From contig CALDWI010000017.1 of assembly GCA_937923795.1 (NCBI GenBank), forward strand, positions 30,516-94,515: a DNA stretch of 64,000 bases, read 5' to 3'. This stretch comes from an uncultured Collinsella sp. (GTDB taxonomy: Bacteria; Actinomycetota; Coriobacteriia; Coriobacteriales; Coriobacteriaceae). Position numbers and translations under genes: made by a program. Of this stretch, positions 50,796-60,016 are shown piece after piece; positions within the stretch are counted from its first letter, which is position 1; the number at the start of each line of letters is the position of its first letter. Below the pieces are notes generated by a model. The model had not been told where the DNA came from, searched no databases, and saw nothing but the letters and a program-made list of their open reading frames with translations.

Positions 50796-51734
50796 ATGAC
50801 CCTCCAGCAGCTTCGCTTTATGATCGCCGTGGCAGAGTCCGGTTCGATCAACGCCGCAGCCCAGCGCCTCTATACGGCGCAGTCCAATATCTCCAATGCC
50901 GTCAAAAGCCTGGAGCAGGAACTTCATATCGAAATCTTTACGCGCTCCAGCCGCGGTGTTGCACTCACCAACGACGGCACCGAGCTTTTGGGTTATGCAC
51001 GCCAGGTCGTAGAGCAGGCCGACATGCTCGAGGCCCGCTACGAGGACGGCGGCACCCCGCAAGCCCGCCTCGCCATTTCCGCCCAACACTACGCCTTTTC
51101 GGTCGAGGCCTTTGTCAACGTAGTCGAGCGCTGCCGCGACAGCAAGTTCGAGTTCATCATGCGCGAGACCACCACAGCGCAGATTATCGACGACGTGCGC
51201 GCGTTTCGCAGCGATATCGGCATCCTCTATCTGGATGACTTTAATACCCGTGTCTTGCAGAAGGCCTTTACCGATGCCCGAGCGAGCTTTCATCCCCTCT
51301 TTGATGCGAAAGTCCACGTGTTCGTCAGCGAACGCCACCCGCTCGCCCGCCGCCCGCAACTGTCCCTTGCCGACCTCACACCCTATACGCGCTATAGTTT
51401 TGAACAGGGCACCTCGAACTCCTTCTATTACGCCGAGGAACCGTTTAGCTATATTCCCTGCAACCGCAATATCCGCGTATCCGACCGCGGGACGCTCACC
51501 AACCTGCTTATCACCTCGAACGGCTATGCGCTGTCGACCGGCGTACTCTCCAGCGAAATGCAGTGGGGCATGGCCTCGATCCCCCTGGCAGACGCCCCGA
51601 CGATGCATGTGGGCTACATCATGCATGACGACCGCAAGCCCTCTCCCCTCTTGCAGCAATACCTCGACGAGCTCAACCGCATCATCCATGCCAACCAACT
51701 GTCGGAAGACGGGGTAGAAATCGTAGATTGCTAG
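50796..51734 (+). CDS. LysR-family transcriptional regulator
   Basis: 312 residues. N-terminal winged helix LQQLRFMIAVAESGSINAAAQ with YTAQSNISNAVKSLEQEL, and the ligand domain (90-300) with RLAISAQHYAFSVEAFV. It is divergent from metY with a 270-base shared upstream region containing the palindrome GATAGCTATC at about 50771. It likely controls metY and sulfur or Met metabolism; the effector is unknown. Confidence 0.85.
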   Translation: MTLQQLRFMIAVAESGSINAAAQRLYTAQSNISNAVKSLEQELHIEIFTRSSRGVALTNDGTELLGYARQVVEQADMLEARYEDGGTPQARLAISAQHYAFSVEAFVNVVERCRDSKFEFIMRETTTAQIIDDVRAFRSDIGILYLDDFNTRVLQKAFTDARASFHPLFDAKVHVFVSERHPLARRPQLSLADLTPYTRYSFEQGTSNSFYYAEEPFSYIPCNRNIRVSDRGTLTNLLITSNGYALSTGVLSSEMQWGMASIPLADAPTMHVGYIMHDDRKPSPLLQQYLDELNRIIHANQLSEDGVEIVDC

Positions 51735-51797
51735 CCCCCGGCGGGCATGGCGCTACAATGGTCACTCACACGAAACGTACCCAACGAAAGGAACCAT

Positions 51798-52283
51798 GTG
51801 AAGGTCATCATCTATACCGACGGCTCGGCCCGATCAAATCCGGGACGCGGCGGCTACGGCGCCGTGCTCAAATACACCAACCCCGCCGGCAAGACCTTCA
51901 CCTCCGAGCTTTCGCGCGGCTACGCCAAGACCACCAACAACCGCATGGAGCTCATGGCGGTCATCGTGGCACTCGAGGCGCTCAACCGCCCCTGCGACGT
52001 CGAAGTCCATTCCGATTCGCAGTACGTCGTCAACGCCTTCAACAAGCACTGGATTGACGGATGGAAAAAACGCGGCTGGAAGACCGCCAACAAGCAGCCT
52101 GTCAAGAACCGCGATCTGTGGGAGCGTCTGCTCACCGCAAAGAGCAAGCACAAAGTGGAGTTCATCTGGGTTAAGGGTCACGCCGGCCATGAGCTCAATG
52201 AGCGCTGCGACGAGCTCGCCACCACCGCGGCCGACGGAGCCAACCTCGATATCGACACCGGCTTTAACGAGAACGACCTGTAA
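51798..52283 (+). CDS. rnhA: ribonuclease HI
   Basis: 161 residues. Catalytic set: [18 protein letters not shown] (Asp), [13 protein letters not shown] (Glu), [12 protein letters not shown] (Asp), and [11 protein letters not shown] (Asp), with WVKGHAG. Cleaves RNA in RNA-DNA hybrids. The start is a GTG after GAAAGGAACCAT; the ORF continues upstream without a site. The basic protrusion ([17 protein letters not shown]) is present. Confidence 0.94.
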   Translation: MKVIIYTDGSARSNPGRGGYGAVLKYTNPAGKTFTSELSRGYAKTTNNRMELMAVIVALEALNRPCDVEVHSDSQYVVNAFNKHWIDGWKKRGWKTANKQPVKNRDLWERLLTAKSKHKVEFIWVKGHAGHELNERCDELATTAADGANLDIDTGFNENDL

Positions 52284-52356
52284 TAGCATTTTCGCGCAGC
52301 TTTATATCCCCACGCGCTACACTCATCCTGTAGACCAAACAACGCAAGGGGGACGT

Positions 52357-53463
52357 ATGCTGCGCATCGCGACCATCGGCACATCCATGATCACCGACGA
52401 CTTTATCCAGGTCGTCAACGCCAACGACCAAGCCGCGTTTGTGGGCACGCTCTCGCGCGACGCAGATCGCGGCACCGCCTTCACCGCTAAGCACGGCGGC
52501 GAGCGTAACTTCACCGCACTTGACGAGCTTGCGTCCGCTGCCGACGTCGACGCCGTCTATATCGGCAGCCCCAACGCACTTCACTACGAGCAGGCCCTTG
52601 CCTGCATCGCCGGTGGCAAGCACGTCATCGTCGAGAAGCCCTTCTGCGCCACCGAGGCGCAGGCGCTGGAAGTCTTCCGCGCTGCCGAGGCAGCAGGTGT
52701 CGTGGCCCTCGAGGCCATGCGCCCGCTCCATGACCCCGCTTTCCACGCCATCGAGGACGCCCTGGGCGAGATTGCGCCCATTCGTCGTGCCTCATTGCGC
52801 TTTGGCAAGTATTCCTCGCGCTACAACGAGATTCTCGCGGGACGCTCCACCAATATCTTCGACTGCAATATGGCATCGGGTTCCCTCATGGACATTGGCG
52901 TCTACACCGTCGAGCCCATGGTCGAGATTTTCGGCATGCCCTCCGGCCTTACGAGCATGGCTACTCTGCTCGACCCCACCACGCGACAGCTCACGCACGG
53001 CCCCATCGACGGCTGCGGTTCTATCCTCGCCAGTTACGGCGGTGGCCGCATCTCCGTCGAGCTCGCGCACTCCAAAATTACGAATGACCTGCTGCCCTCG
53101 CAGATCGAAGGCGAGCGTGGCACTATCCAGATCGACCATCTGTCCACGCCCCGCAACGTCCGCATCGACTATCGCGGCGATGTCGTACGCGGCTCAGCGA
53201 CCGAGGCACCGCGCGAACAGGGCGACAACGGCCGCGTGCTCGACCTGCCCAAATCGAGCAACACCATGGAATACGAACTCACAGACTTTATCACCGCCAT
53301 CGGCGGCATCGATAACGTCAAGGAAGAGATTTGGGAGACCCCGGCGGGACGCCACGAGCTTGGCCACTACCGCGATGTCACGCTCGTCTCACTGCGCATC
53401 ATGGATGCCGTGCGCCAGCAGGCCGGCATAACCTTCCCGGCCGACGCAGGCAAGCAGGCATAG
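52357..53463 (+). CDS. Gfo/Idh/MocA-family oxidoreductase
   Basis: 368 residues. The Rossmann start is IATIGTSMITDDFI, unusual in replacing the GxG by GTS; then VDAVYIGSPNALHYEQAL and VIVEKPFCATEAQAL with the Lys-Pro pair. The C-terminal half has SGSLMDIGVYTVEPMVEIFG. Function in sugar or polyol oxidation is plausible, but cofactor binding needs care. The ATG is preceded by AAGGGGGACGT. The acylphosphatase gene starts two bases after its stop. Confidence 0.86.
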   Translation: MLRIATIGTSMITDDFIQVVNANDQAAFVGTLSRDADRGTAFTAKHGGERNFTALDELASAADVDAVYIGSPNALHYEQALACIAGGKHVIVEKPFCATEAQALEVFRAAEAAGVVALEAMRPLHDPAFHAIEDALGEIAPIRRASLRFGKYSSRYNEILAGRSTNIFDCNMASGSLMDIGVYTVEPMVEIFGMPSGLTSMATLLDPTTRQLTHGPIDGCGSILASYGGGRISVELAHSKITNDLLPSQIEGERGTIQIDHLSTPRNVRIDYRGDVVRGSATEAPREQGDNGRVLDLPKSSNTMEYELTDFITAIGGIDNVKEEIWETPAGRHELGHYRDVTLVSLRIMDAVRQQAGITFPADAGKQA

Positions 53464-53465
53464 CG

Positions 53466-53876
53466 ATGGGCTTCTTCGATACGTTCTTCTCCAGCGTCAC
53501 CAGCGGCAGTCGAGAGCCTCAAAAGCCGTCAAACGTCGAGCTCGAGCTGCGCCGCAGGCTTACTGTGCTCGCAAGCGACGGGGTCACTCAAGACACTCCC
53601 CTGCGCTATTTCCTGCGCTGGGCGGGGCAAGTCCAAGGCGTTGGTTTTCGCTTTACCAACACCAACCTCGCGCAGGCACGCGCGCTCACCGGCTGGGTGC
53701 GTAACATGGAAGACGGCTCAGTCGAGATGGAGATACAGGGAGCTCCGGCAAACATCCTATCTCATCTCGAGGCGCTTCATGCCTCCTACGAGCGCATGGG
53801 GACGCGTTTTCGCCTCGTAGACGCCCAGGTCCGAGCCCCACTTGCCAATGAAGACGGTTTCACTCCTCATTATTAG
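53466..53876 (+). CDS. acylphosphatase
   Basis: 136 residues. C-terminal 90 residues form the acylphosphatase fold: YFLRWAGQVQGVGFRFTNTNLA with the catalytic Arg, and GWVRNMEDGSVEMEIQG with the catalytic Asn. An extra N-terminal segment of about 45 residues is unique. Starts two bases after the previous stop and has no clear ribosome site of its own, so translation is likely coupled. Confidence 0.9.
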   Translation: MGFFDTFFSSVTSGSREPQKPSNVELELRRRLTVLASDGVTQDTPLRYFLRWAGQVQGVGFRFTNTNLAQARALTGWVRNMEDGSVEMEIQGAPANILSHLEALHASYERMGTRFRLVDAQVRAPLANEDGFTPHY

Positions 53877-53937
53877 TATTGTGTGCTAAATACGGTATCA
53901 TTTACCTACGACCGTTAGTAGAAAAGAGGCGAGGCGC

Positions 53938-54318
53938 ATGGCGGTGCAAAGAAGGAATACCAGGCAGCGAAAGCTGGTTCTTGACGCCGTGCGCCAAAGC
54001 TATAACCATCCCACCGCCGACGAAATCTACAACGTCGTGCGCGCGCAGGATGACAAAATCAGCCGCGGTACGGTCTACCGCAATCTTAATCTCTTGGCAG
54101 ATGCCGGAGAAATCCTCTCGATCAAGACGCCGGGCGGGAGTCGCTTCGATCGCACCATCGAGCCGCACGCACATATCATCTGCACCTCGTGCAGCCGCGT
54201 CATCGACGTACCGCTCCCCTTCGATGCCCAGCTCGACGCCAAGGCGTCCGAGCAAATCGGCTGGCACGTCACGTCGCACTACACCATCTTCGAGGGTCTC
54301 TGCCCTGACTGTCGGTAG
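53938..54318 (+). CDS. Fur-family regulator, PerR-like
   Basis: 126 residues. The winged helix NTRQRKLVLDAVRQSYNHPTADEIYN and RGTVYRNLNLLADAGEI; C-terminal dimer domain with HAHIICTSCSRVIDVPL and LCPDCR, two CxxC pairs that bind structural zinc. Peroxide-sensing His/Asp residues are consistent with PerR. An AT-rich stretch with TTAGTATTGTGTGCTAA before it may hold the operator. Confidence 0.87.
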   Translation: MAVQRRNTRQRKLVLDAVRQSYNHPTADEIYNVVRAQDDKISRGTVYRNLNLLADAGEILSIKTPGGSRFDRTIEPHAHIICTSCSRVIDVPLPFDAQLDAKASEQIGWHVTSHYTIFEGLCPDCR

Positions 54319-54395
54319 ATGTTTGGAACATGCTTTAAAATCCACCTTTCCGCACTTTGCAGCAAAAAGTAGATTTCTAGACATGTCCCAAATGT

Positions 54396-55193
54396 CTACT
54401 CAGCAAGTAGACGACGCAGCTCTTCTTCGACCGTGCGCACGTAGCGGACGCGGTCGTTAATGCCACGCATAGAGGGGTTGCAGCTCTCCATCAGATAGGG
54501 ATGGCCCACGACGTTGAGCATGTCGCGGTCGTTTTCGTTATCGCCAAACGCCATCATCTCATCGGGCGAAATCCCCAGGGCACGACCGTAATCGGCAAGC
54601 GCGGAGCCCTTGCCCGAACCGAAACCGATAAAGTCCGTCCATTCGGTTCCCGACGTCATCACGTCGACACGGTCGCTAAAGAGGCGCTCAAAATGCTCCA
54701 GCGCCGCCGGCTGATCCACCTCGGGCGTCTGGAAGGCAATCTTAATGACGTCCTCGTCGATGTCCTCGGGACGGTCGACCACCGCCACGTCGCAGTGGAC
54801 CTCATAGCGCAAATGGTCGACGAACGCATCGTTGCCGCTCATGGTGTAGAGGTGTCCCTCACACGAAAGGGTCACGTCGGCATGGGGATACGCAACCACA
54901 GCATTCGCGATATCCATAGCAAGGCTACGCTCCATAGAGCGCTTGACCACGGCACGCCCCTCGCTCATCACCAGGGCTCCGTTTTCGCATACATAGGCGA
55001 GCTCATCGGCCACCGGGGCAAACAGGTAGCGCAAGCTCGCATATTGACGACCACTCGCCGGCATAAACACGATACCGCGACGATGTAGCTCATCGATAAG
55101 CTCAAAGGCCTCGGAACGCGGCTCGCGCTCCCCCGGATGCAGCAACGTGCCGTCCAAATCGCATGCAATCAGCTTGATTCCCTCAAGACCCAT
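54396..55193 (-). CDS. Cof-type HAD phosphatase
   Basis: 265 residues. LIACDLDGTLLHPGEREP (motif I), FMPASGRQYASLRYLF (motif II), GSGKGSALADYGRALG, and MAFGDNENDRDMLNVVGHPYLM (motif IV). Sugar-phosphate or riboflavin-precursor phosphatase, substrate unknown. The ATG at 55193 has GGGGGAAAG a few bases upstream; the longer frame lacks a site. Confidence 0.87.
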   Translation of the reverse strand: MGLEGIKLIACDLDGTLLHPGEREPRSEAFELIDELHRRGIVFMPASGRQYASLRYLFAPVADELAYVCENGALVMSEGRAVVKRSMERSLAMDIANAVVAYPHADVTLSCEGHLYTMSGNDAFVDHLRYEVHCDVAVVDRPEDIDEDVIKIAFQTPEVDQPAALEHFERLFSDRVDVMTSGTEWTDFIGFGSGKGSALADYGRALGISPDEMMAFGDNENDRDMLNVVGHPYLMESCNPSMRGINDRVRYVRTVEEELRRLLAE

Positions 55194-55223
55194 ATGCTTT
55201 CCCCCAAAGCACCTCATCAACAG

Positions 55224-55264
55224 TAAGACGGACTTTGAATAGCTGCCTCTCAAAGTCCGTCTTA
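55224..55264. repeat. perfect 15-bp inverted repeat
   Basis: TAAGACGGACTTTGA (55224-55238) faces TCAAAGTCCGTCTTA (55250-55264) with an 11-base loop, between the UreE-like gene and the HAD gene. No T-run follows. Read on the minus strand, a 28-codon frame (MSKTDFERQLFKVRL...) also crosses it, but has no ribosome site. Confidence 0.6.
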
Positions 55265-55276
55265 CTCATACGCACG

Positions 55277-55855
55277 TTAACCGCGCGCCTTCTTTACGAT
55301 GGTAAAGTCCGGAGCCATGCTAACGACGACCTCCGCCGCACTCGACGCAAAGCGCCGGTCCGTATCGAGTTCACGGGTAACCACCGAGAGGCGAACGCCC
55401 TCGATACCCCGGAGCATGCGGCCCAAAACAGGCTGCACCGGCGTATACATGCGCACGGTATGCTCGTCCGAGTCGCCCCGGAAGAGCGGCGCATGCATGT
55501 TGCCGATCTCCCAGCACGCATGCGCGAGCGCAATCGGATCCATGCGGTCGACTTCGACCAAATAAACCTCGGCGCTGCGCAGGCGCACGACAACCGCCAC
55601 GGGCACCACGCCCGAACGGTCAATGGCGAGCACGTCGCCGTCGGCAAGACGACCACCGTCGGTAGCATCCAGCCGAACATCGATCGTGCGCCCCAGCTCC
55701 GTCACGCCCACAAACACGCATACATCAGCCTGGTCCCAATCGAGCAGTAGCTCATCGACCTCAAAGACACCGCCCAGCTCCCGGCGAAGCAGGAGTTCAT
55801 AGGACGGATCGTTGAGATTTCCCAAACATGTCGTCGAAACCAAGCGTTCAGGCAT
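55277..55855 (-). CDS. ureE: UreE-like nickel metallochaperone
   Basis: 192 residues. The N-terminal beta domain (TIDVRLDATDGGRLADGDVLAID) and C-terminal ferredoxin-like domain (HACWEIGNMHAPLFRGDSDE, then VLGRMLRGIEGVRL) match UreE, with the conserved His in GNxHxP. UreE delivers Ni(II) to urease, but no other urease gene is in the window. It has an ATG after GAGGGC, three bases after the slyD stop, so the two form an operon. With SlyD, a nickel partner in hydrogenase maturation, an alternative target such as a [NiFe]-hydrogenase is plausible; that is inference. Confidence 0.75.
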   Translation of the reverse strand: MPERLVSTTCLGNLNDPSYELLLRRELGGVFEVDELLLDWDQADVCVFVGVTELGRTIDVRLDATDGGRLADGDVLAIDRSGVVPVAVVVRLRSAEVYLVEVDRMDPIALAHACWEIGNMHAPLFRGDSDEHTVRMYTPVQPVLGRMLRGIEGVRLSVVTRELDTDRRFASSAAEVVVSMAPDFTIVKKARG

Positions 55856-55858
55856 GCT

Positions 55859-56287
55859 CTAGCCCTCGACCTCGACGAGCTCAATATCAAAGTTGAGGTC
55901 CTTGCCGGCCAACTCGTGGTTGGCGTCGAGCGTCACGGCCTCGGGCGTCACGTCAATGACGACGGCGGGGACAGGCATGCCGCTCGGCGTGGACAGGAAG
56001 AGCTTCATGCCCTTCTCGATCTGCTCGATGTTGGGAACCTGCTCGGCCGGGAAGGTAATAACCATCTCGGGATTGTGCTCGCCGTAGGCATCGGCAGCCG
56101 GGATGTGCACGGTCTTCTTCTCGCCCACCTGCATGTCGACAACAGCGGCGTCGAAGCCCTTGATCATCTGACCGGCGCCGCAGGTGAACTCCAGCGGCTC
56201 GCCGCGATCGTAGGAGCTATCGAACTGCGTGCCGTCATCGAGCGTGCCGCGATAATGGGTCTTGACCTTCTTGCCCTGGTTGGACAT
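55859..56287 (-). CDS. slyD: FKBP-type peptidyl-prolyl isomerase, SlyD type
   Basis: 142 residues. FKBP core VKTHYRGTLDDGTQFDSSYDRGEPLEF, then the insert-in-flap domain (about 70-125) and DANHELAGKDLNFDIELVEV. The His-rich metal-binding tail of enterobacterial SlyD is absent. Speeds prolyl isomerisation and acts as a chaperone. The ATG at 56287 follows GGAGG. Translated ahead of the UreE-like gene. Confidence 0.9.
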   Translation of the reverse strand: MSNQGKKVKTHYRGTLDDGTQFDSSYDRGEPLEFTCGAGQMIKGFDAAVVDMQVGEKKTVHIPAADAYGEHNPEMVITFPAEQVPNIEQIEKGMKLFLSTPSGMPVPAVVIDVTPEAVTLDANHELAGKDLNFDIELVEVEG

Positions 56288-56407
56288 GGTAACCTCCGTA
56301 ATAAGGGCGGCGCACAACGCGGGCCGCCATGAACATATGGCGCTAACTATACCCTAGTCATACAATTCAATGACAGTTTGCAAAGAAACGCTGCAACCGG
56401 AGGAACC

Positions 56408-57421
56408 ATGGCATATCCCGTATTTGACCTACACTGCGACACCGCTGACCGCATCGGCTGGGCCACGCTCGATCTCGACCTGCGCTTTACCGCCGGCACC
56501 GACGGTTATTTCCCCGGCGACGAAACGCATCCGCAAGATTTCGATCTCATCGAGGGCAACGCCTGCGCCATCTCGCTCGCAAAGATCGGCAACACGCCGT
56601 GGGCACAGTGCTTCGCCACGTTTGTCCCCGACGAGATTCCCGCCGCCCACGCCGCGCGCTTCCAGGCGCAAATCATGGCGCATATGAGCGGCCAGGCAAT
56701 GCTCAACCACGACCGCATGGTCAACGTACGCAGCGCCGCAGACATTCGCCCCGCGCTCAAGGACGGCAAGGTCGCTTGCATCCACACCATCGAAAACGCC
56801 ACGTTCTTTGCCGAGGACCCCGCGCTGATCGAGGTGCTCAAGAGCTTGGGCGTGCTTATGTCGTCACTCAGCTGGAACGCGCAGGGACCGCTCGCGAGCG
56901 GGCACGATACCCACGCCGGCCTCACCGCCGCCGGCATCGAGGCACTTACGCAGATGGAGCACGCCGGTATGGTACTCGACGTCTCCCACCTCAACGATGA
57001 GTGCTTTGACGAGGTTGTCGCCCACGCCACGCGCCCCTTCGTCGCCAGCCACTCCAACTCCCGCACCGTCTGCGGCGTCAAGCGCAATCTCACCGACGAC
57101 CAGTTCCGCACCATTCGCGACATGGGCGGTATCGTCGGCCTCAACTACTGCAGCGAGTTCCTTTCCAACGACGCAACCGACGAGACCGCTGCAGACGTCA
57201 CCTTCGACCAGCTGGCGGCACATATCGAGCACTGGCTCGACCTGGGCGGCGAGGACGCCATCGCGCTCGGCGGCGACTGGGACGGTGCCACGGTGCCCGC
57301 TTTCCTCTCCGATGCCAGCAAGATGCCCGAGTTCCAGAACATGCTTTCCAAGCATTTTGGCAAGACCGTGATGCAAAAGCTCTGCAGCGACAACGCGCTT
57401 GCCTTCTTTGAGCGCTATTAA
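56408..57421 (+). CDS. membrane-dipeptidase-type (M19) peptidase
   Basis: 337 residues. Metal ligands of the M19 renal-dipeptidase family: FDLHCDTADR (HxD), CIHTIENATFF (Glu), LDVSHLNDECFD (His) and FVASHSNSRTVC (His), then IALGGDWDG near the C-terminus. Hydrolyses dipeptides, likely in the cytoplasm as no signal is seen. GGAGGAACC precedes the ATG; a further start is possible 30 bases upstream. Confidence 0.92.
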   Translation: MAYPVFDLHCDTADRIGWATLDLDLRFTAGTDGYFPGDETHPQDFDLIEGNACAISLAKIGNTPWAQCFATFVPDEIPAAHAARFQAQIMAHMSGQAMLNHDRMVNVRSAADIRPALKDGKVACIHTIENATFFAEDPALIEVLKSLGVLMSSLSWNAQGPLASGHDTHAGLTAAGIEALTQMEHAGMVLDVSHLNDECFDEVVAHATRPFVASHSNSRTVCGVKRNLTDDQFRTIRDMGGIVGLNYCSEFLSNDATDETAADVTFDQLAAHIEHWLDLGGEDAIALGGDWDGATVPAFLSDASKMPEFQNMLSKHFGKTVMQKLCSDNALAFFERY

Positions 57422-57495
57422 TTTCACATCCCTTGAGCGGGCCGGTATGCCGAACGGTCGACATGCCGGCCCGTCCCCAATCTGAAGGACCGCTT

Positions 57496-58272
57496 TTGAC
57501 GCAGCAATTTACGATTACCGTATCCCGACCGGATGGCACATCCATCCCCGTCGTCGTTACCAAAAAGCGCGTCAAGAACTTCAACCTACGCGTCACATCG
57601 AGCGGTGAGGCCCACGCCAGCGCACCGCTCGGCGCCAGCCGCGAGCGTATCGAAGCGTTTGTGAAGCGCAACAGCGCCTGGATTATCAGCCGACTTGACC
57701 AGCGTGAGCAACATCAGGCGACGGCGCGAGAGCCGCTCAGTCCCTCGTCCATCATTGCGCTTTGGGGCAAGCCCATCACGGTACAAGATGCGCTCGATCA
57801 CAACTTTGCATCGCCCGCACCGCGGCCCAAGCAGGCCACCTTCGCAAGTTTTATGGGCGCCGACAAATCGAACGAACGCCTACAGGCCGAGCGGCGCGCA
57901 ATCCTCGACGGCCTGACGCCCGATGAGCTCCAGACCCGCATCGACCAGCTCTATGCATCCGAGGTCACCACAGCGCTGCGCGATATGGTGCATGCATACG
58001 AAATCGCAATGGGTATCGCCGTTTCCCGCGTTTCCGTACGCAGTATGAAGACGCGCTGGGGCTCATGCACACCCAAAACCGGCGCCATTCGCATCGCGCG
58101 CGAGCTCGCCGCCTACCCTGTCGAATGCCTCGACATGGTTGTCGCCCACGAGCTCGTCCACTTGCTCGAGCCAAGCCACAATCAGCGGTTTCACGCCCTG
58201 CTCGACACGTACTGCCCCAACAATAGGGCTCTGTCGCAGCGGCTCAAGCGGCCACCCCTCAACAAGCTCTAG
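57496..58272 (+). CDS. YgjP-like M48-type metallopeptidase
   Basis: 258 residues. The C-terminal half has the HExxH zinc site VVAHELVHLLEPSHNQRFH, and SMKTRWGSCTPKTGAIRI, both signature blocks of the YgjP/DUF45 family. The start is the TTG at 57496 after AAGGACCGCTT; the longest frame starts at 57433. Cytoplasmic; function unknown. Its stop is six bases from the folB stop on the other strand. Confidence 0.85.
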   Translation: MTQQFTITVSRPDGTSIPVVVTKKRVKNFNLRVTSSGEAHASAPLGASRERIEAFVKRNSAWIISRLDQREQHQATAREPLSPSSIIALWGKPITVQDALDHNFASPAPRPKQATFASFMGADKSNERLQAERRAILDGLTPDELQTRIDQLYASEVTTALRDMVHAYEIAMGIAVSRVSVRSMKTRWGSCTPKTGAIRIARELAAYPVECLDMVVAHELVHLLEPSHNQRFHALLDTYCPNNRALSQRLKRPPLNKL

Positions 58273-58278
58273 CGTCGA

Positions 58279-58764
58279 CTAGCGCACTCGCTCGATCTCG
58301 ACGCCGCAGCTTGCCAGGGGAAGACCGACGGGAGCCCAAGGCTTATCGAGCTTAACACGCACGCCAAGCAGCAGGGGGTAACGACGCAGCAGCATCTGGG
58401 CCACACCCTCGGCTGCAGCCTCGATGAGCTTAAACGTATGCTCGCGCAGATATCCGTCGACATCGTGACACACCGAGCCATAATCAATCGAGGCATCCAG
58501 GTTGTCGTGCTCCCCTGCTGCACGCAGGTCGGCATAGAGCACCAAGGACACGATGAACTTCTGGCCCAGCGCGTTCTCTTCGGGATACACACCGTGGTTG
58601 GCAAAGACCTCGAGACCGTCGATAGTAATGCGGTCAGCATGGCGCAGGTCGTCATAGCTCACGTGGGGCACCGCCGCTGCGGTGGATATTTCGCCCCTTC
58701 CACGGCGGGCGAGCTCGGCGCCTTCAGTCTTGGTTGCATTCTCGGGCAGTTTCTTGTTACTCAT
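58279..58764 (-). CDS. folB: dihydroneopterin aldolase
   Basis: 161 residues. ITIDGLEVFANHGVYPEENALGQ contains the substrate loop; VCHDVDGYLREHTFKLIEAAAEG holds the family helix with the catalytic Glu, and VRVKLDKPWAP the catalytic Lys. Converts dihydroneopterin to hydroxymethyl-dihydropterin in folate synthesis. An N-terminal extension of about 40 residues is not seen in most homologues. Part of the folE-HD-folB run. Confidence 0.9.
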   Translation of the reverse strand: MSNKKLPENATKTEGAELARRGRGEISTAAAVPHVSYDDLRHADRITIDGLEVFANHGVYPEENALGQKFIVSLVLYADLRAAGEHDNLDASIDYGSVCHDVDGYLREHTFKLIEAAAEGVAQMLLRRYPLLLGVRVKLDKPWAPVGLPLASCGVEIERVR

Positions 58765-58807
58765 CGCGATCGTCTCCTTCGTTTAGAACCCCGACCGCGC
58801 AAACTAA

Positions 58808-59389
58808 CTACACGCGAATCGACAGGTTCTTTTTATCATCGCTCCAATTGCAAGCATTGCGCGCGGGGCATGCAAAGCAGGCGCGCGACGCTTTGTCGGC
58901 TGCATAGAGCAGACGCTCGAGCGGTTGGCTGTTCACGCGCAGCTTTCGATGGCCCAGAATGGCCGTCTTAATGGCCGCAGCATCGGCCGGCTCAAACGCT
59001 ACGTCATCGGGCATGCCGCCGAGAATCGCATCAGCGACGCGTTCGCTTGCAACATCATGGGATATACCCGATTCATACTGTTCATCTTTGCCGATATCGT
59101 GAAGAAGTGCCGTGGCGTAGATGACCTCGCGGTCAAATTCGAGCTGTTCCTCGAGATTCTTGATCCACATAATGCGAGCGACATCGAGCAGATGGTCAAT
59201 ACCGTGGCGGCAGAAGATACGCCCCGATTCCAACTGTGCAATGTTGCCCAGGTGCCGCCGGAACAGGCCGTTGGCACAGATGTAATCGATACGAGGCATG
59301 GCACCAAAGGGGGCTAGGCCCGAAGCCATAAAACCGCGACGCGGCGTTCCCTCATCGGTCTTCGATGCAAAGTCGTTAACGGCTCTCAT
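58808..59389 (-). CDS. HD-domain phosphohydrolase
   Basis: 193 residues. H..HD..D pattern: CRHGIDHLLDVARIMW, ATALLHDIGKDEQYESG and ILGHRKLRVNSQ, then a C-terminal CFACPARNACNW with three Cys. It is between folE and folB with a two-base gap to folE, so it may work on a pterin phosphate; a missing dihydroneopterin-triphosphate phosphatase would fit here. That is inference. Confidence 0.82.
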   Translation of the reverse strand: MRAVNDFASKTDEGTPRRGFMASGLAPFGAMPRIDYICANGLFRRHLGNIAQLESGRIFCRHGIDHLLDVARIMWIKNLEEQLEFDREVIYATALLHDIGKDEQYESGISHDVASERVADAILGGMPDDVAFEPADAAAIKTAILGHRKLRVNSQPLERLLYAADKASRACFACPARNACNWSDDKKNLSIRV

Positions 59390-59391
59390 GG

Positions 59392-59949
59392 TTAGCGGTC
59401 CAGCATCCTAAAGAATCGCTCCTCGAGCGACGGATCGGTCTCAAAGATGCCGCGGCGAGCGAGCGTCACGGTCTTGGTGCCGGGCTTTTGCACGCCACGC
59501 ATCGTCATGCACATATGCTCGGCCTCCATCAACACAATCGCTCCCTGGGGAGCAAGATACTCCATGAGAGCATCGGCAACCTGCGCACACAGCTGCTCCT
59601 GCAGCTGCAGACGGCGGGCATAGACCTCAACCGTGCGGGCGAGCTTGGAAAGTCCAGCCACCCGACCGTTAGGGATATAACCAATGGCGGCCTTGCCATA
59701 AAACGGCAGCAGATGATGCTCGCACAGCGAGTAGAACGTAATGTCGCGCTCGATAACCAAATCGTTCGAAGCGACGGCAAAAGTTTTGGACAGGTGCTCC
59801 TCGGCACTCTGGTCCATACCGCCGGCAATCTCGCCATACATACGGGCGACGCGTGCCGGAGTCTCCAGCAGGCCCTCACGAGTTGGGTCCTCGCCTATAC
59901 CTTCAAGCAGCAGCTTAATGGCAGTCTCGACTTTTTCCTGATCGACCAT
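59392..59949 (-). CDS. folE: GTP cyclohydrolase I
   Basis: 185 residues. The zinc and active-site blocks [37 protein letters not shown] and [16 protein letters not shown] are all present. First step in pterin and folate synthesis. First gene in the folE-HD-folB operon. Confidence 0.95.
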   Translation of the reverse strand: MVDQEKVETAIKLLLEGIGEDPTREGLLETPARVARMYGEIAGGMDQSAEEHLSKTFAVASNDLVIERDITFYSLCEHHLLPFYGKAAIGYIPNGRVAGLSKLARTVEVYARRLQLQEQLCAQVADALMEYLAPQGAIVLMEAEHMCMTMRGVQKPGTKTVTLARRGIFETDPSLEERFFRMLDR

Positions 59950-60016
59950 CTGGGCCTCACTTTTTTCGATTTCGCGTTCGCGCTATGGTACCACGCCGGC
60001 ACGCAACCTCTGCCAG

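Noticed and set aside
55196..55270. 28-codon frame as a gene
   Set aside because: No ribosome site, and its sequence is dictated by the perfect inverted repeat.
55277..56287. Urease operon
   Set aside because: Only a UreE-like gene is present; no ureABC, ureF or ureG in the window.
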